64,000 bases of DNA from Azospirillum sp. TSH58 (GCF_003119115.1 NZ_CP022367.1:186001-250000); one strand, 5' to 3'; shown: positions 25,080 through 34,513, numbered from the stretch's first letter. Notes: a model not told the origin generated them from the letters alone. Numbers and translations are program-made.

Positions 25080-25937
25080 ATGTCGGACGCCCAACTGCTG
25101 CCCCTCCTCACCCGCATCGCCGAGGCCCTGGAACGGCTCGCCCCGCCGCCGCCGGGCCGGCTCGACCTCGGCGCCGCCGACGCTTTCGTCTGGCACGCCG
25201 ATCCCGACCGGCTGGAGCCGGTGCCCACCGTCAACCGGGTGGAGATCGACCTGCTGCGCGGCGTCGAGCGGCAGCGCGACATCCTGCTGGACAACACCAT
25301 CCGCTTCGCCACCGGCCTGCCGGCCAACAACGCGCTGCTCTGGGGCTCGCGCGGCATGGGCAAAAGCTCGCTGGTCAAGTCGGTGCATGCCGCGGTGGCC
25401 CAGGACCATCCCGGCACGCTGGCGCTGGTGGAGATCCACCGCGAGGACATTCCCACCCTGCCCCGCCTGCTCGCCCGGCTCAAGGACGAGCCGCGCCGCT
25501 TCATCCTGTTCTGCGACGACCTGTCCTTCGACCACGACGACGCGCACTACAAGTCGCTGAAGGCCGTTCTGGAGGGCGGGATCGAGGGGCGTCCGGAGAA
25601 TGTGGTGTTCTACGCCACCTCCAACCGCCGCCACCTGATGCCGCGCGACATGATCGAGAACGAGCGCTCCACCGCCATCAACCCGGCGGAGGCGGTCGAG
25701 GAGAAGGTGTCGCTGTCCGACCGCTTCGGCCTGTGGCTGGGCTTCCACAACTGCGACCAGCCGACCTACTTCGCGATGATCGAGGGCTACGCCGCCCGCT
25801 TCGGGCTGGACATCCCGGCGGAGCAGCTGCGGGCCGAGGCCGTGGAATGGTCGGTGACCCGCGGCAGCCGCTCCGGCCGGGTGGCCTGGCAGTTCATCCA
25901 GGACCTGGCTGGCCGTCTGGAGAAGCCCCTTCGCTGA
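25080..25937 (+). CDS. DUF815-family AAA+ ATPase
   Basis: A 285-residue ATPase: an N-terminal helical stretch, VNRVEIDLLRGVERQRDILL, Walker A GSRGMGKSSLVKSV near residue 97, Walker B region RRFILFCDDLSFDHDD, and YATSNRRHLMPRDMIENE typical of DUF815. Its function is unknown across bacteria. The start ATG at 25080 has a GAAGGA ribosome site. The 3' end overlaps the convergent nlpD-like gene by 44 bp, which excludes a terminator between them. In related genomes this gene often sits in the nlpD/yajC neighbourhood, as far as I recall. Confidence 0.85.
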   Translation: MSDAQLLPLLTRIAEALERLAPPPPGRLDLGAADAFVWHADPDRLEPVPTVNRVEIDLLRGVERQRDILLDNTIRFATGLPANNALLWGSRGMGKSSLVKSVHAAVAQDHPGTLALVEIHREDIPTLPRLLARLKDEPRRFILFCDDLSFDHDDAHYKSLKAVLEGGIEGRPENVVFYATSNRRHLMPRDMIENERSTAINPAEAVEEKVSLSDRFGLWLGFHNCDQPTYFAMIEGYAARFGLDIPAEQLRAEAVEWSVTRGSRSGRVAWQFIQDLAGRLEKPLR

Positions 25938-27195
25938 CCCGCGGCTCCATGCGGTCGCGCGGATCGACCGCCTGGCTGCCCTTGCGCAGTTCGAAATGAA
26001 GCTGCGGGCTCGTCACCGATCCGGTCTGGCCGACCGTGCCGATGGCCTGCCCGCGCTTCACCGCCGCCCCCCGCTCCACGTCGATGCGGTCGAGATGGGC
26101 GTAGGCGGTGATGAAGCCGTCCGAATGCTTCACCAGCAGCAGATTGCCGAAGCCGCGCAGCTCGTTGCCGGCGTAGGCGACGACGCCGTTGTCGGCGGCG
26201 ACCACGGTCGTTCCCTTGCTGGCGGCGATGTTCAGGCCGTCGTTGTGCAGCCCGTCCGGCTTCGGCCCGAAGGTCGAGATCACCTTTCCCTTCACCGGCC
26301 AGAGCAGACGCCCGGTGGCGCGCTGCGGCGCCACCTCCTCAACCGCCTTCGGCGGCGGGGGCGGAGCGGCGGCGACCTCCTGGGCCGGTGCCGGCGGCGG
26401 CGGTGGAGCCGGAGCGGCCTCGACGGCACGCGGCGCGGGGGCCGGTTCCGGAACCGCGGGCTTCTGGCCGGGCGGGCGCAGCGAGGTCGGGGCCTGCCCC
26501 GGCTGATAGACGGACGCTCCGGTCGCCGCCTCCGGCGCGGCGGCCGGCTTGGCGCCGGGCACCGGGGCGAGGACGGTCGCGGTCTGCGCCGGGCTTTCCA
26601 CAGGAGCCCTTTCCACCGGCGTTCTTTCCACTGGTGCCGGGGTCGAGGCGCCCGGCGGCGGCAGCTCCGCCGCTTGGATGGAGCCGCGCGACACCTGCTT
26701 GACCGGCGCCGAGGCCACCACGCCCCCCACCGCGGCCCCCGCGCTGGAGGACGGCGCCTGGGCCACCGCGGTGCCGCCCGGCGCATCGCCACCGGGCAGG
26801 CGCAGCGGCTGCCCGGCCTGCACGGCGTAGGGCGCGGTCAGCCCGTTGAGGCGGGTCAGCTCGCTCATGTCCGCGCTGAACATGCGGGAGATGCCGTACA
26901 GCGTGTCGCCGCGCTGCACGATGTACTGACGCGACACCGGCAGGACGAGGCGCTGCCCGACCTGCAACTGGTAGGGCGGCGACAGGTGGTTGACCTCCAG
27001 CAGGTCGCGCAGCGGCACGTTGTAGCGCCGCGACAGCGAATAGGCGGAGTCTCCCCGCTGCACGATGACCGCGCCGCCGATGGAATCCGGGGTGTTGGAC
27101 ACCGAGGTGACCGGCGCCAGATCGCCGGTGCGCTGCTGGCAGGCGGCGAGCAGCGGGATCACCGCCAGCGCCGCGAGGAGGGCGCGTCCTGTCAC
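25894..27195 (-). CDS. nlpD: NlpD-like lipoprotein, two LysM domains and degenerate LytM/M23 domain
   Basis: The preferred start is GTG at 27195, 15 bp after pcm, which gives a 433-residue product with a lipoprotein signal ending in IPLLAAC. Two LysM modules follow (IVQRGDSAYSLSRRYNVPLR and IVQRGDTLYGISRMFSADMS), then a long Pro/Ala-rich linker and a C-terminal M23 domain (HNDGLNIAASKGTTVVAADN, YAHLDRIDVERG, PQLHFELRKG). The metal site is degenerate: Asn replaces the ligand Asp after HNDGL, and Gln replaces the first His of HxH. Such LytM proteins do not cut peptidoglycan but activate amidases in cell separation. The order surE-pcm-nlpD matches the Escherichia coli operon. Longer in-frame starts overlap pcm and lack a signal peptide. 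Confidence 0.88.
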   Translation of the reverse strand: MTGRALLAALAVIPLLAACQQRTGDLAPVTSVSNTPDSIGGAVIVQRGDSAYSLSRRYNVPLRDLLEVNHLSPPYQLQVGQRLVLPVSRQYIVQRGDTLYGISRMFSADMSELTRLNGLTAPYAVQAGQPLRLPGGDAPGGTAVAQAPSSSAGAAVGGVVASAPVKQVSRGSIQAAELPPPGASTPAPVERTPVERAPVESPAQTATVLAPVPGAKPAAAPEAATGASVYQPGQAPTSLRPPGQKPAVPEPAPAPRAVEAAPAPPPPPAPAQEVAAAPPPPPKAVEEVAPQRATGRLLWPVKGKVISTFGPKPDGLHNDGLNIAASKGTTVVAADNGVVAYAGNELRGFGNLLLVKHSDGFITAYAHLDRIDVERGAAVKRGQAIGTVGQTGSVTSPQLHFELRKGSQAVDPRDRMEPRVSEGASPDGQPGPG

Positions 27196-27209
27196 GCCGA
27201 ACGGGCCGG

Positions 27210-27863
27210 CTATTCCGTTCCGGGGGGGGACGGAGGGTCGGACAGCAACGGTACGAAGCGGACGGGCCACAAGTCCTCCCGTGTAAGACCGGTTTCGCTC
27301 CGCCGGATGCGGACGACCCGCTGGCCGCGGTAGTCGCCCCCCAGCGGGATGACCATGACACCACCAACGGCGAGCTGATCCGTCAAGTCCTTTGGCGCCT
27401 CGGGACCTCCGGCGGCCGTGACCAGTATGCGCTCGAACGGCGCCTGTTCGGGCCAGCCCTTCGTCCCGTCGCCGTGGCGGGTCGTGATGTTGTCCAGGCG
27501 CAGAGCCTGGAATCGCGCCTCCGCCTCGGTCAGGAGCGGGCGCAGCCGTTCGACGGTGTAGACCCGTCGGCACAGCCGCGACAAAACCGCCGCCTGATAG
27601 CCGGAGCCGGTGCCGATCTCCAGCACCGTCTGCCGCTCCCCCAGTTCCAGCGCCTGGGTCATCAGCGCCACGATCAGCGGCTGGCTGATGGTCTGGCCCA
27701 GATCGATGGGAAGGGCCGTGTCCTCCCACGCCTGATCCTGGAAGGGCTCCGGGACGAAGCGTTCGCGCGGGATCCGCTCGATCGCGGCCAGAACCCGTGT
27801 GTCGGTCACGCCGTTGCGGCGCAACGCCATCAAAAGCCGGATCTTGCGTGCCTCGACCGTCAC
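27210..27863 (-). CDS. pcm: Protein-L-isoaspartate O-methyltransferase
   Basis: Pcm methylates isoaspartyl residues in damaged proteins with S-adenosylmethionine. The 217-residue protein has the family signatures FVPEPFQDQAWEDTALPIDL, GQTISQPLIVALMTQAL and the SAM-binding VLEIGTGSGYQAAVLSRL, then ILVTAAGGPEAPKDLTDQL. It is followed 15 bp later by nlpD and preceded 28 bp earlier by surE. Confidence 0.96.
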   Translation of the reverse strand: MTVEARKIRLLMALRRNGVTDTRVLAAIERIPRERFVPEPFQDQAWEDTALPIDLGQTISQPLIVALMTQALELGERQTVLEIGTGSGYQAAVLSRLCRRVYTVERLRPLLTEAEARFQALRLDNITTRHGDGTKGWPEQAPFERILVTAAGGPEAPKDLTDQLAVGGVMVIPLGGDYRGQRVVRIRRSETGLTREDLWPVRFVPLLSDPPSPPGTE

Positions 27864-27891
27864 ATCCTACCCATTCACCTCGGAAACGACC

Positions 27892-28674
27892 TCATTCGAA
27901 CGCGTGCCGCAGGGTCTGGAGCGTCGGCGTGTGCGTCAGATCCAGATAGACCGGCGTCACCGAAATGCCGCCGTGGAAGACCACATGGATGTCCGTGTCG
28001 GGCGCCACGTCGGCCTCCCCGCGCAGGGTCCCGATCCAGATATAGGGCTTGCCGCGCGGATCGACACGCTCGACCAGCTCGTCGCCGATCTTGCGCTTGC
28101 CGTGGCGGACGACCTGGATGCCGGTGACCTGGGCCGCCGGACAGGCCGGAAAGTTCACGTTCAGCAGGACGTATTTCGGCCAGGGCGTGGAGACGGCCTT
28201 GCGGATCACCTCCGCCCCCCAGCGCTCCGCCGCCGACCAGTCGATCTGGGCGCGGTTCTCGTAGTGCTGGCTGAGCGCGATGGCCGGGACGCCCAGCAGG
28301 GTGGCCTCCATGGCCGCCGCGATGGTGCCCGAATAGGTCACGTCCTCGCCGATGTTGGAGCCCTGGTTGACGCCGGACAGGACCAGCGTCGGGCGGGCGT
28401 CCTTCATGATGTGGTTGACGGCCAGCAGGACGCAGTCGGTCGGCGTGCCGTCCACCGTGAAGCGCCGCTCGTCCAGCTGGCGCAGCCGCAGCGGCCGGTT
28501 GATGGTCAGCGAGTGGCTGGCCGCCGACTGCTCCATCTCCGGCGCCACCACCCACACGTCGTCGCTGAGGGAGCGCGCGATGGCCTCCAGCACCTTCAGG
28601 CCCGGCGCGTGGATGCCGTCGTCGTTGGTGACGAGGATGCGCGCCTTCGACAGGTCGAGCGGGAGATCGAACAT
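27892..28674 (-). CDS. surE: 5'/3'-nucleotidase SurE
   Basis: SurE is a metal-dependent phosphatase acting on nucleoside monophosphates and exopolyphosphate. The 260-residue product starts at ATG 28674 (MFDLPLDLSKARILVTNDDG), where the NDDG motif binds the metal; VVAPEMEQSAASHSLTINRP and VLSGVNQGSNIGEDVTYSGT complete the active site. The start codon overlaps the serS stop (ATGA), and pcm follows after 28 bp: serS-surE-pcm-nlpD form one unit. Confidence 0.96.
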   Translation of the reverse strand: MFDLPLDLSKARILVTNDDGIHAPGLKVLEAIARSLSDDVWVVAPEMEQSAASHSLTINRPLRLRQLDERRFTVDGTPTDCVLLAVNHIMKDARPTLVLSGVNQGSNIGEDVTYSGTIAAAMEATLLGVPAIALSQHYENRAQIDWSAAERWGAEVIRKAVSTPWPKYVLLNVNFPACPAAQVTGIQVVRHGKRKIGDELVERVDPRGKPYIWIGTLRGEADVAPDTDIHVVFHGGISVTPVYLDLTHTPTLQTLRHAFE

Positions 28675-29939
28675 CAGGCGGTGATCCTTTCCAGCCCGCG
28701 CATGTAGGGCCGGAGCGCTTCGGGAACCAGGATGGAGCCGTCGGGCCGCTGGTAGTTCTCCAGCACCGCGATCAGGCAGCGCCCGACCGCCACGCCCGAG
28801 CCGTTCAGCGTGTGGACGAACTGCGTCTGCTTCTCGCCCTTCGGACGGCAGCGGGCCTTCATGCGACGCGCCTGGAAGTCGCCGCAGTTCGAGCAGCTCG
28901 AAATCTCGCGGTACATGTTCTGGCCGGGCAGCCAGACCTCGATGTCGTAGGTCTTGCGCGCGGAGAAGCCCATGTCGCCGGTGCACAGCGTCACCACGCG
29001 GTAGGGCAGCCCCAGCCGCTGCAGGATGGTCTCGGCGCACTGGGTCATGCGCTGGTGCTCCGCCTCCGACTGGTCCGGGGCGGTGACGCTGACCATCTCG
29101 ACCTTCCAGAACTGGTGCTGGCGGATCATGCCGCGGGTGTCGCGCCCCGCCGAGCCGGCCTCGGCGCGGAAGCAGGGGGTCAGCGCGGTGTAGCGGTGGG
29201 GCAGCTCCTCGGTCGCCACGATCTGGTCGTTGACGAGGTTGGTCAGCGGCACTTCCGAGGTCGGGATCAGGTAGTGATCGCCCGCGCGGAACAGGTCCTC
29301 CTCGAACTTCGGAAGCTGGCCGGTGCCGAACAGGGCGTTGTCGCGCACCATCAGCGGCGGCGCGATCTCGGTGTAGCCGTGCTCGCCGGTGTGGATGTCC
29401 AGCATGAAGTCGGCCAGAGCGCGCTCCAGCCGGGCCAGCCCGCCCTTCAGGACGGTGAAGCGGGCGCCGGACATGCGCGACGCCGCCTCGAAATCCATCA
29501 GGCCCAGCGCTTCGCCCAGCTCGAAATGCTGCTTGGCGTTCGCGATGGCCGTCGGCTCGCCCCAGCGGCGGATCTCGACGTTGGCGCTCTCGTCCGGGCC
29601 TTCCGGCACGTCGTCGGCGGGCAGGTTGGGGATGGAGGCGAGCAGGCCGTCCAGCTCGGCGCCCAGCGCCTTCTCCTCCTCCTCGACCTGGGGCAGCCGC
29701 TCCTTGAGCTGGGCCATCTCGTCCATCAGCGGCTGGGCGTCGCGGCCCTCCCGCTTGGCGAGGCCGATCTCCTTGGCCGCCTCGTTGCGGCGCGCCTGCA
29801 TCTCCTGAAGCTGGGTCTGCGCGGCGCGGCGGCGCGAATCGAGGTCCAGCACCGTCGGCGACATCGGCTCAAGGCCCCGGCGGGCGAGGCCGCGGTCGAA
29901 GGATTCGGGGTTCTCACGGATGGCGCGAAGGTCGTGCAT
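28674..29939 (-). CDS. serS: Seryl-tRNA synthetase
   Basis: A class II synthetase that charges tRNA-Ser. The 421-residue protein has the N-terminal coiled-coil arm that grips the tRNA variable arm (about 30-105, RRAAQTQLQEMQARRNEAAK and following), motif 2 in CFRAEAGSAGRDTRGMIRQH, TSEVPLTNLVND, and motif 3 in GVAVGRCLIAVLENYQRPDG. It overlaps surE by ATGA. The only tRNA gene in this window is also a tRNA-Ser, 15 kb away. Confidence 0.97.
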   Translation of the reverse strand: MHDLRAIRENPESFDRGLARRGLEPMSPTVLDLDSRRRAAQTQLQEMQARRNEAAKEIGLAKREGRDAQPLMDEMAQLKERLPQVEEEEKALGAELDGLLASIPNLPADDVPEGPDESANVEIRRWGEPTAIANAKQHFELGEALGLMDFEAASRMSGARFTVLKGGLARLERALADFMLDIHTGEHGYTEIAPPLMVRDNALFGTGQLPKFEEDLFRAGDHYLIPTSEVPLTNLVNDQIVATEELPHRYTALTPCFRAEAGSAGRDTRGMIRQHQFWKVEMVSVTAPDQSEAEHQRMTQCAETILQRLGLPYRVVTLCTGDMGFSARKTYDIEVWLPGQNMYREISSCSNCGDFQARRMKARCRPKGEKQTQFVHTLNGSGVAVGRCLIAVLENYQRPDGSILVPEALRPYMRGLERITA

Positions 29940-30124
29940 GGCTCACGGCGATACGGAATGGGTGGGAGGCTGGTTATAGTCCGCCGCCGGGTGAAGGTCC
30001 AGTGGCGGAGCCGCGCCGATGGGACAGACCCTGAAATGATTGGCGTCCTATACTTGTCGGTGGCGCCCCGGATGGGAATGCGTGCAGAACCCCGGAACCG
30101 TTCGCCGCCCTCCCGATTCCGGAC

Positions 30125-31288
30125 ATGATCCTCGACACCCGCACCCTCGTCATCGTCCTGGTGGGCATCGGCGTTCTGCTGTCCATCGCCGCCTTCCTCG
30201 CCTGGAAGGCGCACCGCCACATCACCGCGCTGACTTACTGGGCGGGGGGAGCCCTGGCCGGAGCCGCCGGGATGGCGCTGGTCATGCTCTACGGGGTCTG
30301 GCCGCCGGCCCTCGTCATCCCGCTCAGCAACGCCCTGGTGGCCGCCACCTACCTGCTGAACTGGTTCGGCGTGCGCAGCTTCGCCAGGCGGCCCATTCCC
30401 TGGCGGAGCGGGCTGGCGCTGCTCGGCGCGCTGACCGCCGGCAACGCGTGGTTCGTGGTGATGACCAACGACGTGGCGGCGCGCATCCTCGTCGGGTCCG
30501 CCGGAATCACCGGCCTGTCGCTGCTGGCGGCGCTGGAGCTGTGGCGGACGGGACCGGCCGACCGGCCGCGGCGGGCGCAGCGGGTCACCGCCCTGCTGTT
30601 CCTGGCCCACGCCCTGTTCGTCGCCGGACGCGCGGCGCTGACCGCCTGGGGCGGTCCGGTCGACAGCGTCCTGATGCCCAGTCTGGTGCAGAGCGCCGGA
30701 TTCCTGGAGGCCATACTGGCGGCCACGGGCTGGGGCTTCGGCTTCCTCGCGATGACCAGCGAGCGGCTTCAGGCCGATCTGGACCGCATCGGGACCATCG
30801 ACCCGCTGACCGGCGCCTACAACCGCCGGGCCTTCCTGAAGCACGCCGAGCGGGAGTTGGCGCGGTCGCAGCGCAGCGGGGCGCCGCTGACCCTGCTGCT
30901 GCTCGACCTCGACCGCTTCAAGCGGGTCAACGACACCTTCGGCCATCTGGCCGGCGACGCGCTGCTCCGTCTTTTCTCCGAAACCGTCACGGCACGGCTG
31001 CGCCGCTCCGACCTGTTCGGGCGCTATGGCGGGGAGGAATTCTGCCTGCTGCTTCCCGACACCGACCGCAGCGGGGCGGCGGTGCTGGCGGAGGCGCTGC
31101 GCCGCGATGTGGCGGCACGTCCCCTGCCCTTCCAGGGCCACGAGATCGCCGCCAGCGTCAGCATCGGCATCGCCGCCTGCCGCGGGGGCGAGGACCTCGA
31201 CGCGGCGCTGGCCGCCGCCGACCTGGCCCTCTACCGGGCCAAGCGGAACGGCCGCAATCAGGTGATGGTCGCCGAGGCGGCCGGATGA
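30125..31288 (+). CDS. Membrane-bound diguanylate cyclase (GGDEF)
   Basis: Makes cyclic di-GMP from two GTP. The 387-residue protein has about seven TM segments in the first 215 residues (for example TLVIVLVGIGVLLSIAAFLA and AGFLEAILAATGWGFGFLAM), then a GGDEF domain: DPLTGAYNRRAFLKHAERE, LLDLDRFKRVNDTFGHLAGD and active-site GRYGGEEFCLLLP. RRSD five residues before GGEEF is a product-inhibition I-site (RxxD), so the enzyme is likely feedback-controlled. It is transcribed against the flanking serS and tatC, i.e. inserted into the otherwise minus-strand housekeeping block. The signal sensed by the membrane part is unknown. Confidence 0.93.
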   Translation: MILDTRTLVIVLVGIGVLLSIAAFLAWKAHRHITALTYWAGGALAGAAGMALVMLYGVWPPALVIPLSNALVAATYLLNWFGVRSFARRPIPWRSGLALLGALTAGNAWFVVMTNDVAARILVGSAGITGLSLLAALELWRTGPADRPRRAQRVTALLFLAHALFVAGRAALTAWGGPVDSVLMPSLVQSAGFLEAILAATGWGFGFLAMTSERLQADLDRIGTIDPLTGAYNRRAFLKHAERELARSQRSGAPLTLLLLDLDRFKRVNDTFGHLAGDALLRLFSETVTARLRRSDLFGRYGGEEFCLLLPDTDRSGAAVLAEALRRDVAARPLPFQGHEIAASVSIGIAACRGGEDLDAALAAADLALYRAKRNGRNQVMVAEAAG

Positions 31289-31313
31289 ACCTGCGGGGTA
31301 AGGGCGGAGCGGC

Positions 31314-32135
31314 TTAGGCCTGCTCCGCCTCCGTCTCGTCCGCGTCGCCGCGCGTCTTCTCGATGCGGCGGCCGATCAGGATCGACACCTCGTAGAGCGC
31401 CAGCAGCGGGATGGCGAGGCCGACTTGGCTGATGACGTCCGGCGGGGTCAGGATCGCCGCGACGATGAACACGAACACGATGGCGTAGCGCCGCTTGGCG
31501 GCCAGGGTCTCCGTGGTCAGCAGCCCGGCGCGGATCAGCAGGGTCAACAGGACCGGAAGCTGGAAGGCCAGACCGAAGGCGAAGATCAGGTGCATCACGA
31601 GGCCGAGATACTCGCTGACGCGGGCCTCGAACTCGATCGGCAGGGCGCCGGCGTCCATCCCCGGGTGGAACTCGAACCCCAGGAAGAAGCGCCACGCCAG
31701 CGGAAAGATGAAGTAGTAGACCATCGCCCCGCCCAGGAAGAACAGGATCGGGGTGGCCACCAGGAAAGGCAGGAAGGCCTTGCGCTCGTGCTTGTAGAGG
31801 CCGGGCGCGACGAACATCCAGATCTGGCTGGCGACGATGGGGAAGGACAGGAAGCAGCCGGCCCAGAAGGCCACCTTCACATAGGTGAAGAAGGCTTCGG
31901 TCAGGCCGGTGTAGATCATCCGCCGCCCCTGCCCGGCCAGGATGTCGGCCAGGGGCTGGACCAGGAAGTTGTAGATGCGGTCCGAGAAGGCGTAGCAGAC
32001 GAAGAAGGCGACGATGATCGCCAGCGTCGCGTACATCAGCCGGTTGCGCAGCTCGACCAGATGGTCGATCAGCGGCATCTTGCTTTCTTCGAGCTCGTCG
32101 TCGGAGTCGCCGGTCATGCGCGTTTCGCCGGACAC
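31314..32135 (-). CDS. tatC: Sec-independent protein translocase TatC
   Basis: TatC is the receptor for twin-arginine signal peptides. The 273-residue protein shows MPLIDHLVELRNRLMYATLA, FFTYVKVAFWAGCFLSFPI, WMFVAPGLYKHERKAFLPFL and six predicted TMs. It lies 4 bp after tatB. The acidic C-terminal tail (ADETEAEQA) is cytoplasmic. Confidence 0.97.
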   Translation of the reverse strand: MSGETRMTGDSDDELEESKMPLIDHLVELRNRLMYATLAIIVAFFVCYAFSDRIYNFLVQPLADILAGQGRRMIYTGLTEAFFTYVKVAFWAGCFLSFPIVASQIWMFVAPGLYKHERKAFLPFLVATPILFFLGGAMVYYFIFPLAWRFFLGFEFHPGMDAGALPIEFEARVSEYLGLVMHLIFAFGLAFQLPVLLTLLIRAGLLTTETLAAKRRYAIVFVFIVAAILTPPDVISQVGLAIPLLALYEVSILIGRRIEKTRGDADETEAEQA

Positions 32136-32139
32136 TGGG

Positions 32140-32721
32140 TCACGCCTGCTTGTTCGTGGTTGCCGCCGCAGCGGAATCGGCGGAGGCCGGAACCGGCGGC
32201 TGGGCCGGGGCCGGGACGAATTCCGCGGGCGGAGCCGGGGGAAGCGGGGCCGTGACCGGCGGTTCGGTCGCCGGCTGCGGCTGGGCCGCCATCACCTGCG
32301 GCGAACCGACGGGAGGCGTCGGGGAGGCAACCGCCGGGGACGCGGCCGTCGGAGAAGCGACCGTCGGAGAAGCGACCGTCGGGGCCGGGCCATCCTCTGG
32401 CGGGCTGCCGTGATAGCCGCTGGCCCCGAGGTCGGCCCCCATGTCGAAGGCGCCCTTCAGATCCCCCTTCGGATCGATCGTGTTCTCGACCATCTTCTGG
32501 AGGTTCGTGTCGCGGACCTTCAGGGCCTCCTTGCGAAGCTCGTCAAGCTCCGCCTCGCGCATCATGTCGTCGATGTGGCCCTGGAAATCGCGCGCGACGA
32601 CGCGCGCCTTCTTCACCCATTTTCCCAGGGTGTAGATGGCCTTGGGCAGGTCCTTCGGGCCGATCACCACAAGGGCGATGACCGCGATGACCATCAGTTC
32701 CGACCATGCAATGTCGAACAT
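32140..32721 (-). CDS. tatB: Sec-independent protein translocase TatB
   Basis: TatB forms the substrate receptor with TatC. The 193-residue product begins MFDIAWSELMVIAVIALVVI with GPKDLPKAIYTLGKWVKKAR and an amphipathic helix, which separates TatB from TatA. The last 90 residues are Pro/Ala/Thr-rich low complexity with a degenerate short repeat (SPTVASPTAASPAVASPT). It is placed between tatA and tatC. Confidence 0.95.
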   Translation of the reverse strand: MFDIAWSELMVIAVIALVVIGPKDLPKAIYTLGKWVKKARVVARDFQGHIDDMMREAELDELRKEALKVRDTNLQKMVENTIDPKGDLKGAFDMGADLGASGYHGSPPEDGPAPTVASPTVASPTAASPAVASPTPPVGSPQVMAAQPQPATEPPVTAPLPPAPPAEFVPAPAQPPVPASADSAAAATTNKQA

Positions 32722-32769
32722 GGCTCCTCAGCCTTTCGAAGCGGCGCGGGGATGACGGGCGCCGGACGG

Positions 32770-33048
32770 TCAGGTGCGGGCCGTCTCGTCCTTCTTCACG
32801 CCGGAGTCGGGAGCGGGCGAAACCGGATGGACCGAGGACACCGGCTGGGCCGGCGGGACCGGCTGGTTCGGCAGGACCTTGGAATCGGCGCCGGGAGCAG
32901 CGCCCTCTTCCTCGTCCTTCAGGCCGGCCTTGAAGTTCTTGATGCCCTTGGCGAGGTCGCCCATGACCTTCGGCAGCTTGCCGGCGCCGAACAGGAGCAG
33001 GACGATCAGAAGGACGATGACCCAATGCCAGACGCTGGAGAATCCCAT
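32770..33048 (-). CDS. tatA: Sec-independent protein translocase TatA
   Basis: TatA oligomers form the transport pathway. The 92-residue product begins MGFSSVWHWVIVLLIVLLLF, then GAGKLPKVMGDLAKGIKNFK, the canonical TM helix, hinge and amphipathic helix. A short acidic/Pro-rich tail follows. First gene of tatABC; the gap to the ABC ATPase gene (99 bp) may hold the promoter. Confidence 0.95.
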   Translation of the reverse strand: MGFSSVWHWVIVLLIVLLLFGAGKLPKVMGDLAKGIKNFKAGLKDEEEGAAPGADSKVLPNQPVPPAQPVSSVHPVSPAPDSGVKKDETART

Positions 33049-33147
33049 GACACACGTTTCCTGAACAGGCAGCCCAATGGCGGGGCGGCACTATGGCAGA
33101 AAGGTTCCCCTCCCGCAACGATCGGTCGGGCGAAACCGCTCAAACGA

Positions 33148-34458
33148 CTAAGTGGGTGCACCGGCTGGAAAAACGAAGGCCTGACACAGGTCCATGCACA
33201 CCGAAACGTGAGTTTGTTCGGCGGGCAGGAACTGGCCCGGCATGCGGGAGTGCAGATGCACCGACCCGCCCTTCCCGTCCGGCACGTCGAGATGGACCAG
33301 ACTGGTGCGGCCCAGCAGGCGCGCCGCCATCACCCGCGCCAGAACCGGCAGGTCCCCGGCGGGAACCGTGGCGGCGGGCTGGGCGGACAGCTTCAGCGCC
33401 TCCGGGCGGATCAGCACGTCGACGGCGGTGCCGTCGGCGATCTCCGTGGGGATCGGACCGACCGGCGTGTCCACCGCCCCGTCCCGCACGACGCCCGCCA
33501 GCCGGTTGACCTCGCCGAAGAATTCGGCGGCGAAGGCGTTGACCGGGCGGGTGTAGAGGTCCACCGGGTTGCCGACCTGCACGACCTTGCCGGCGCGCAT
33601 CAGCGCGATGCGGTCGGCCAGGAACATGGCCTCCTCCGGGTCGTGGGTGACCAGCATGGTCGCCGCGCCGTTCTGCTTCAGCACATGCAGCGTCTCGTCG
33701 CGCACCTGCTCGCGCAGCCGGGCGTCCAGGCCCGAGAAGGGTTCGTCGAGAAGCAGCACCGCCGGGTTCGGGGCGAGCGCGCGGGCGAGCGCCACGCGCT
33801 GCTGCTGGCCGCCGGACAGGTGGTGCGGAAAGGAGTCGGCGTAGCCGGCCATGCCGACCTGCCCCAATGTCTCCAGCGCGCGCTTGCGCTGCGCCTCGCC
33901 GGACAGGGCGGTCAGGCCGAAACGCACGTTGTCGAGCACCGACAGATGCGGGAACAGCGCGTAATCCTGAAAGACGAGGCCGACGCCGCGGCGTTCCGGC
34001 GGGACCGCGCCGCGTTCGTCCGCCACCACCGTGCCGCCGATCCGGACGGAGCCGGTCTGCACCGCCTCCAGCCCCGCCGCGATGCGCAGCAGCGAGGACT
34101 TGCCGCAGCCCGACGGCCCGCACAGGCAGACGATCTCCCCCGCCCCGATGGTCACGCTGACGTCGTTCACGGCGACGACGCGCCCGTAACGGTGGGTGAC
34201 GCCGTTCAGCGCCAGGGCCTCCACCGCGATGGCGGCGCCGCCGCCCTGGGGACCGGAGGCGTCGAGATGCCGCCCGTTGGCCGGCAGCGTGACCGGCGCG
34301 GCCTCGCAGGGCGCCCCCTCCCGCGGGTCGGTCCCGCGGCTGAACAGGGCCGACGCCTTGTCCCGCAGCGCGGTGCGCAGGCGGGCCGGGCGCGGTTCGG
34401 AAACGGCGTCTCCGGCGGCGGAGAGAGAACGGGCATCGGTGACGGACGGACGATCCAT
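33148..34458 (-). CDS. ABC transporter ATP-binding protein, FbpC/PotA-like (probably iron-related)
   Basis: A 436-residue ATPase: an unusual N-terminal extension of about 80 residues without a clear fold, then ALNGVTHRYGRVVAVNDVSV, Walker A GPSGCGKSSLLRIAA, Q-loop VFQDYALFPHLSVLDNVRFG, signature LSGGQQQRVALARALA, Walker B AVLLLDEPFSGLDARLREQV and a C-terminal TOBE-like region (DVLIRPEALKLSAQ). The best resemblance is to the ferric-iron/spermidine importer ATPases. No permease or binding-protein gene is next to it, so its partners are elsewhere. A Fur-like box lies in its promoter region, which supports an iron link. Confidence 0.85.
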   Translation of the reverse strand: MDRPSVTDARSLSAAGDAVSEPRPARLRTALRDKASALFSRGTDPREGAPCEAAPVTLPANGRHLDASGPQGGGAAIAVEALALNGVTHRYGRVVAVNDVSVTIGAGEIVCLCGPSGCGKSSLLRIAAGLEAVQTGSVRIGGTVVADERGAVPPERRGVGLVFQDYALFPHLSVLDNVRFGLTALSGEAQRKRALETLGQVGMAGYADSFPHHLSGGQQQRVALARALAPNPAVLLLDEPFSGLDARLREQVRDETLHVLKQNGAATMLVTHDPEEAMFLADRIALMRAGKVVQVGNPVDLYTRPVNAFAAEFFGEVNRLAGVVRDGAVDTPVGPIPTEIADGTAVDVLIRPEALKLSAQPAATVPAGDLPVLARVMAARLLGRTSLVHLDVPDGKGGSVHLHSRMPGQFLPAEQTHVSVCMDLCQAFVFPAGAPT

Positions 34459-34513
34459 GGCGGTCCCAGTCTGAAGCGGCCCGGGGGTCGTTTGATGGCG
34501 GTCGATTGACCTT

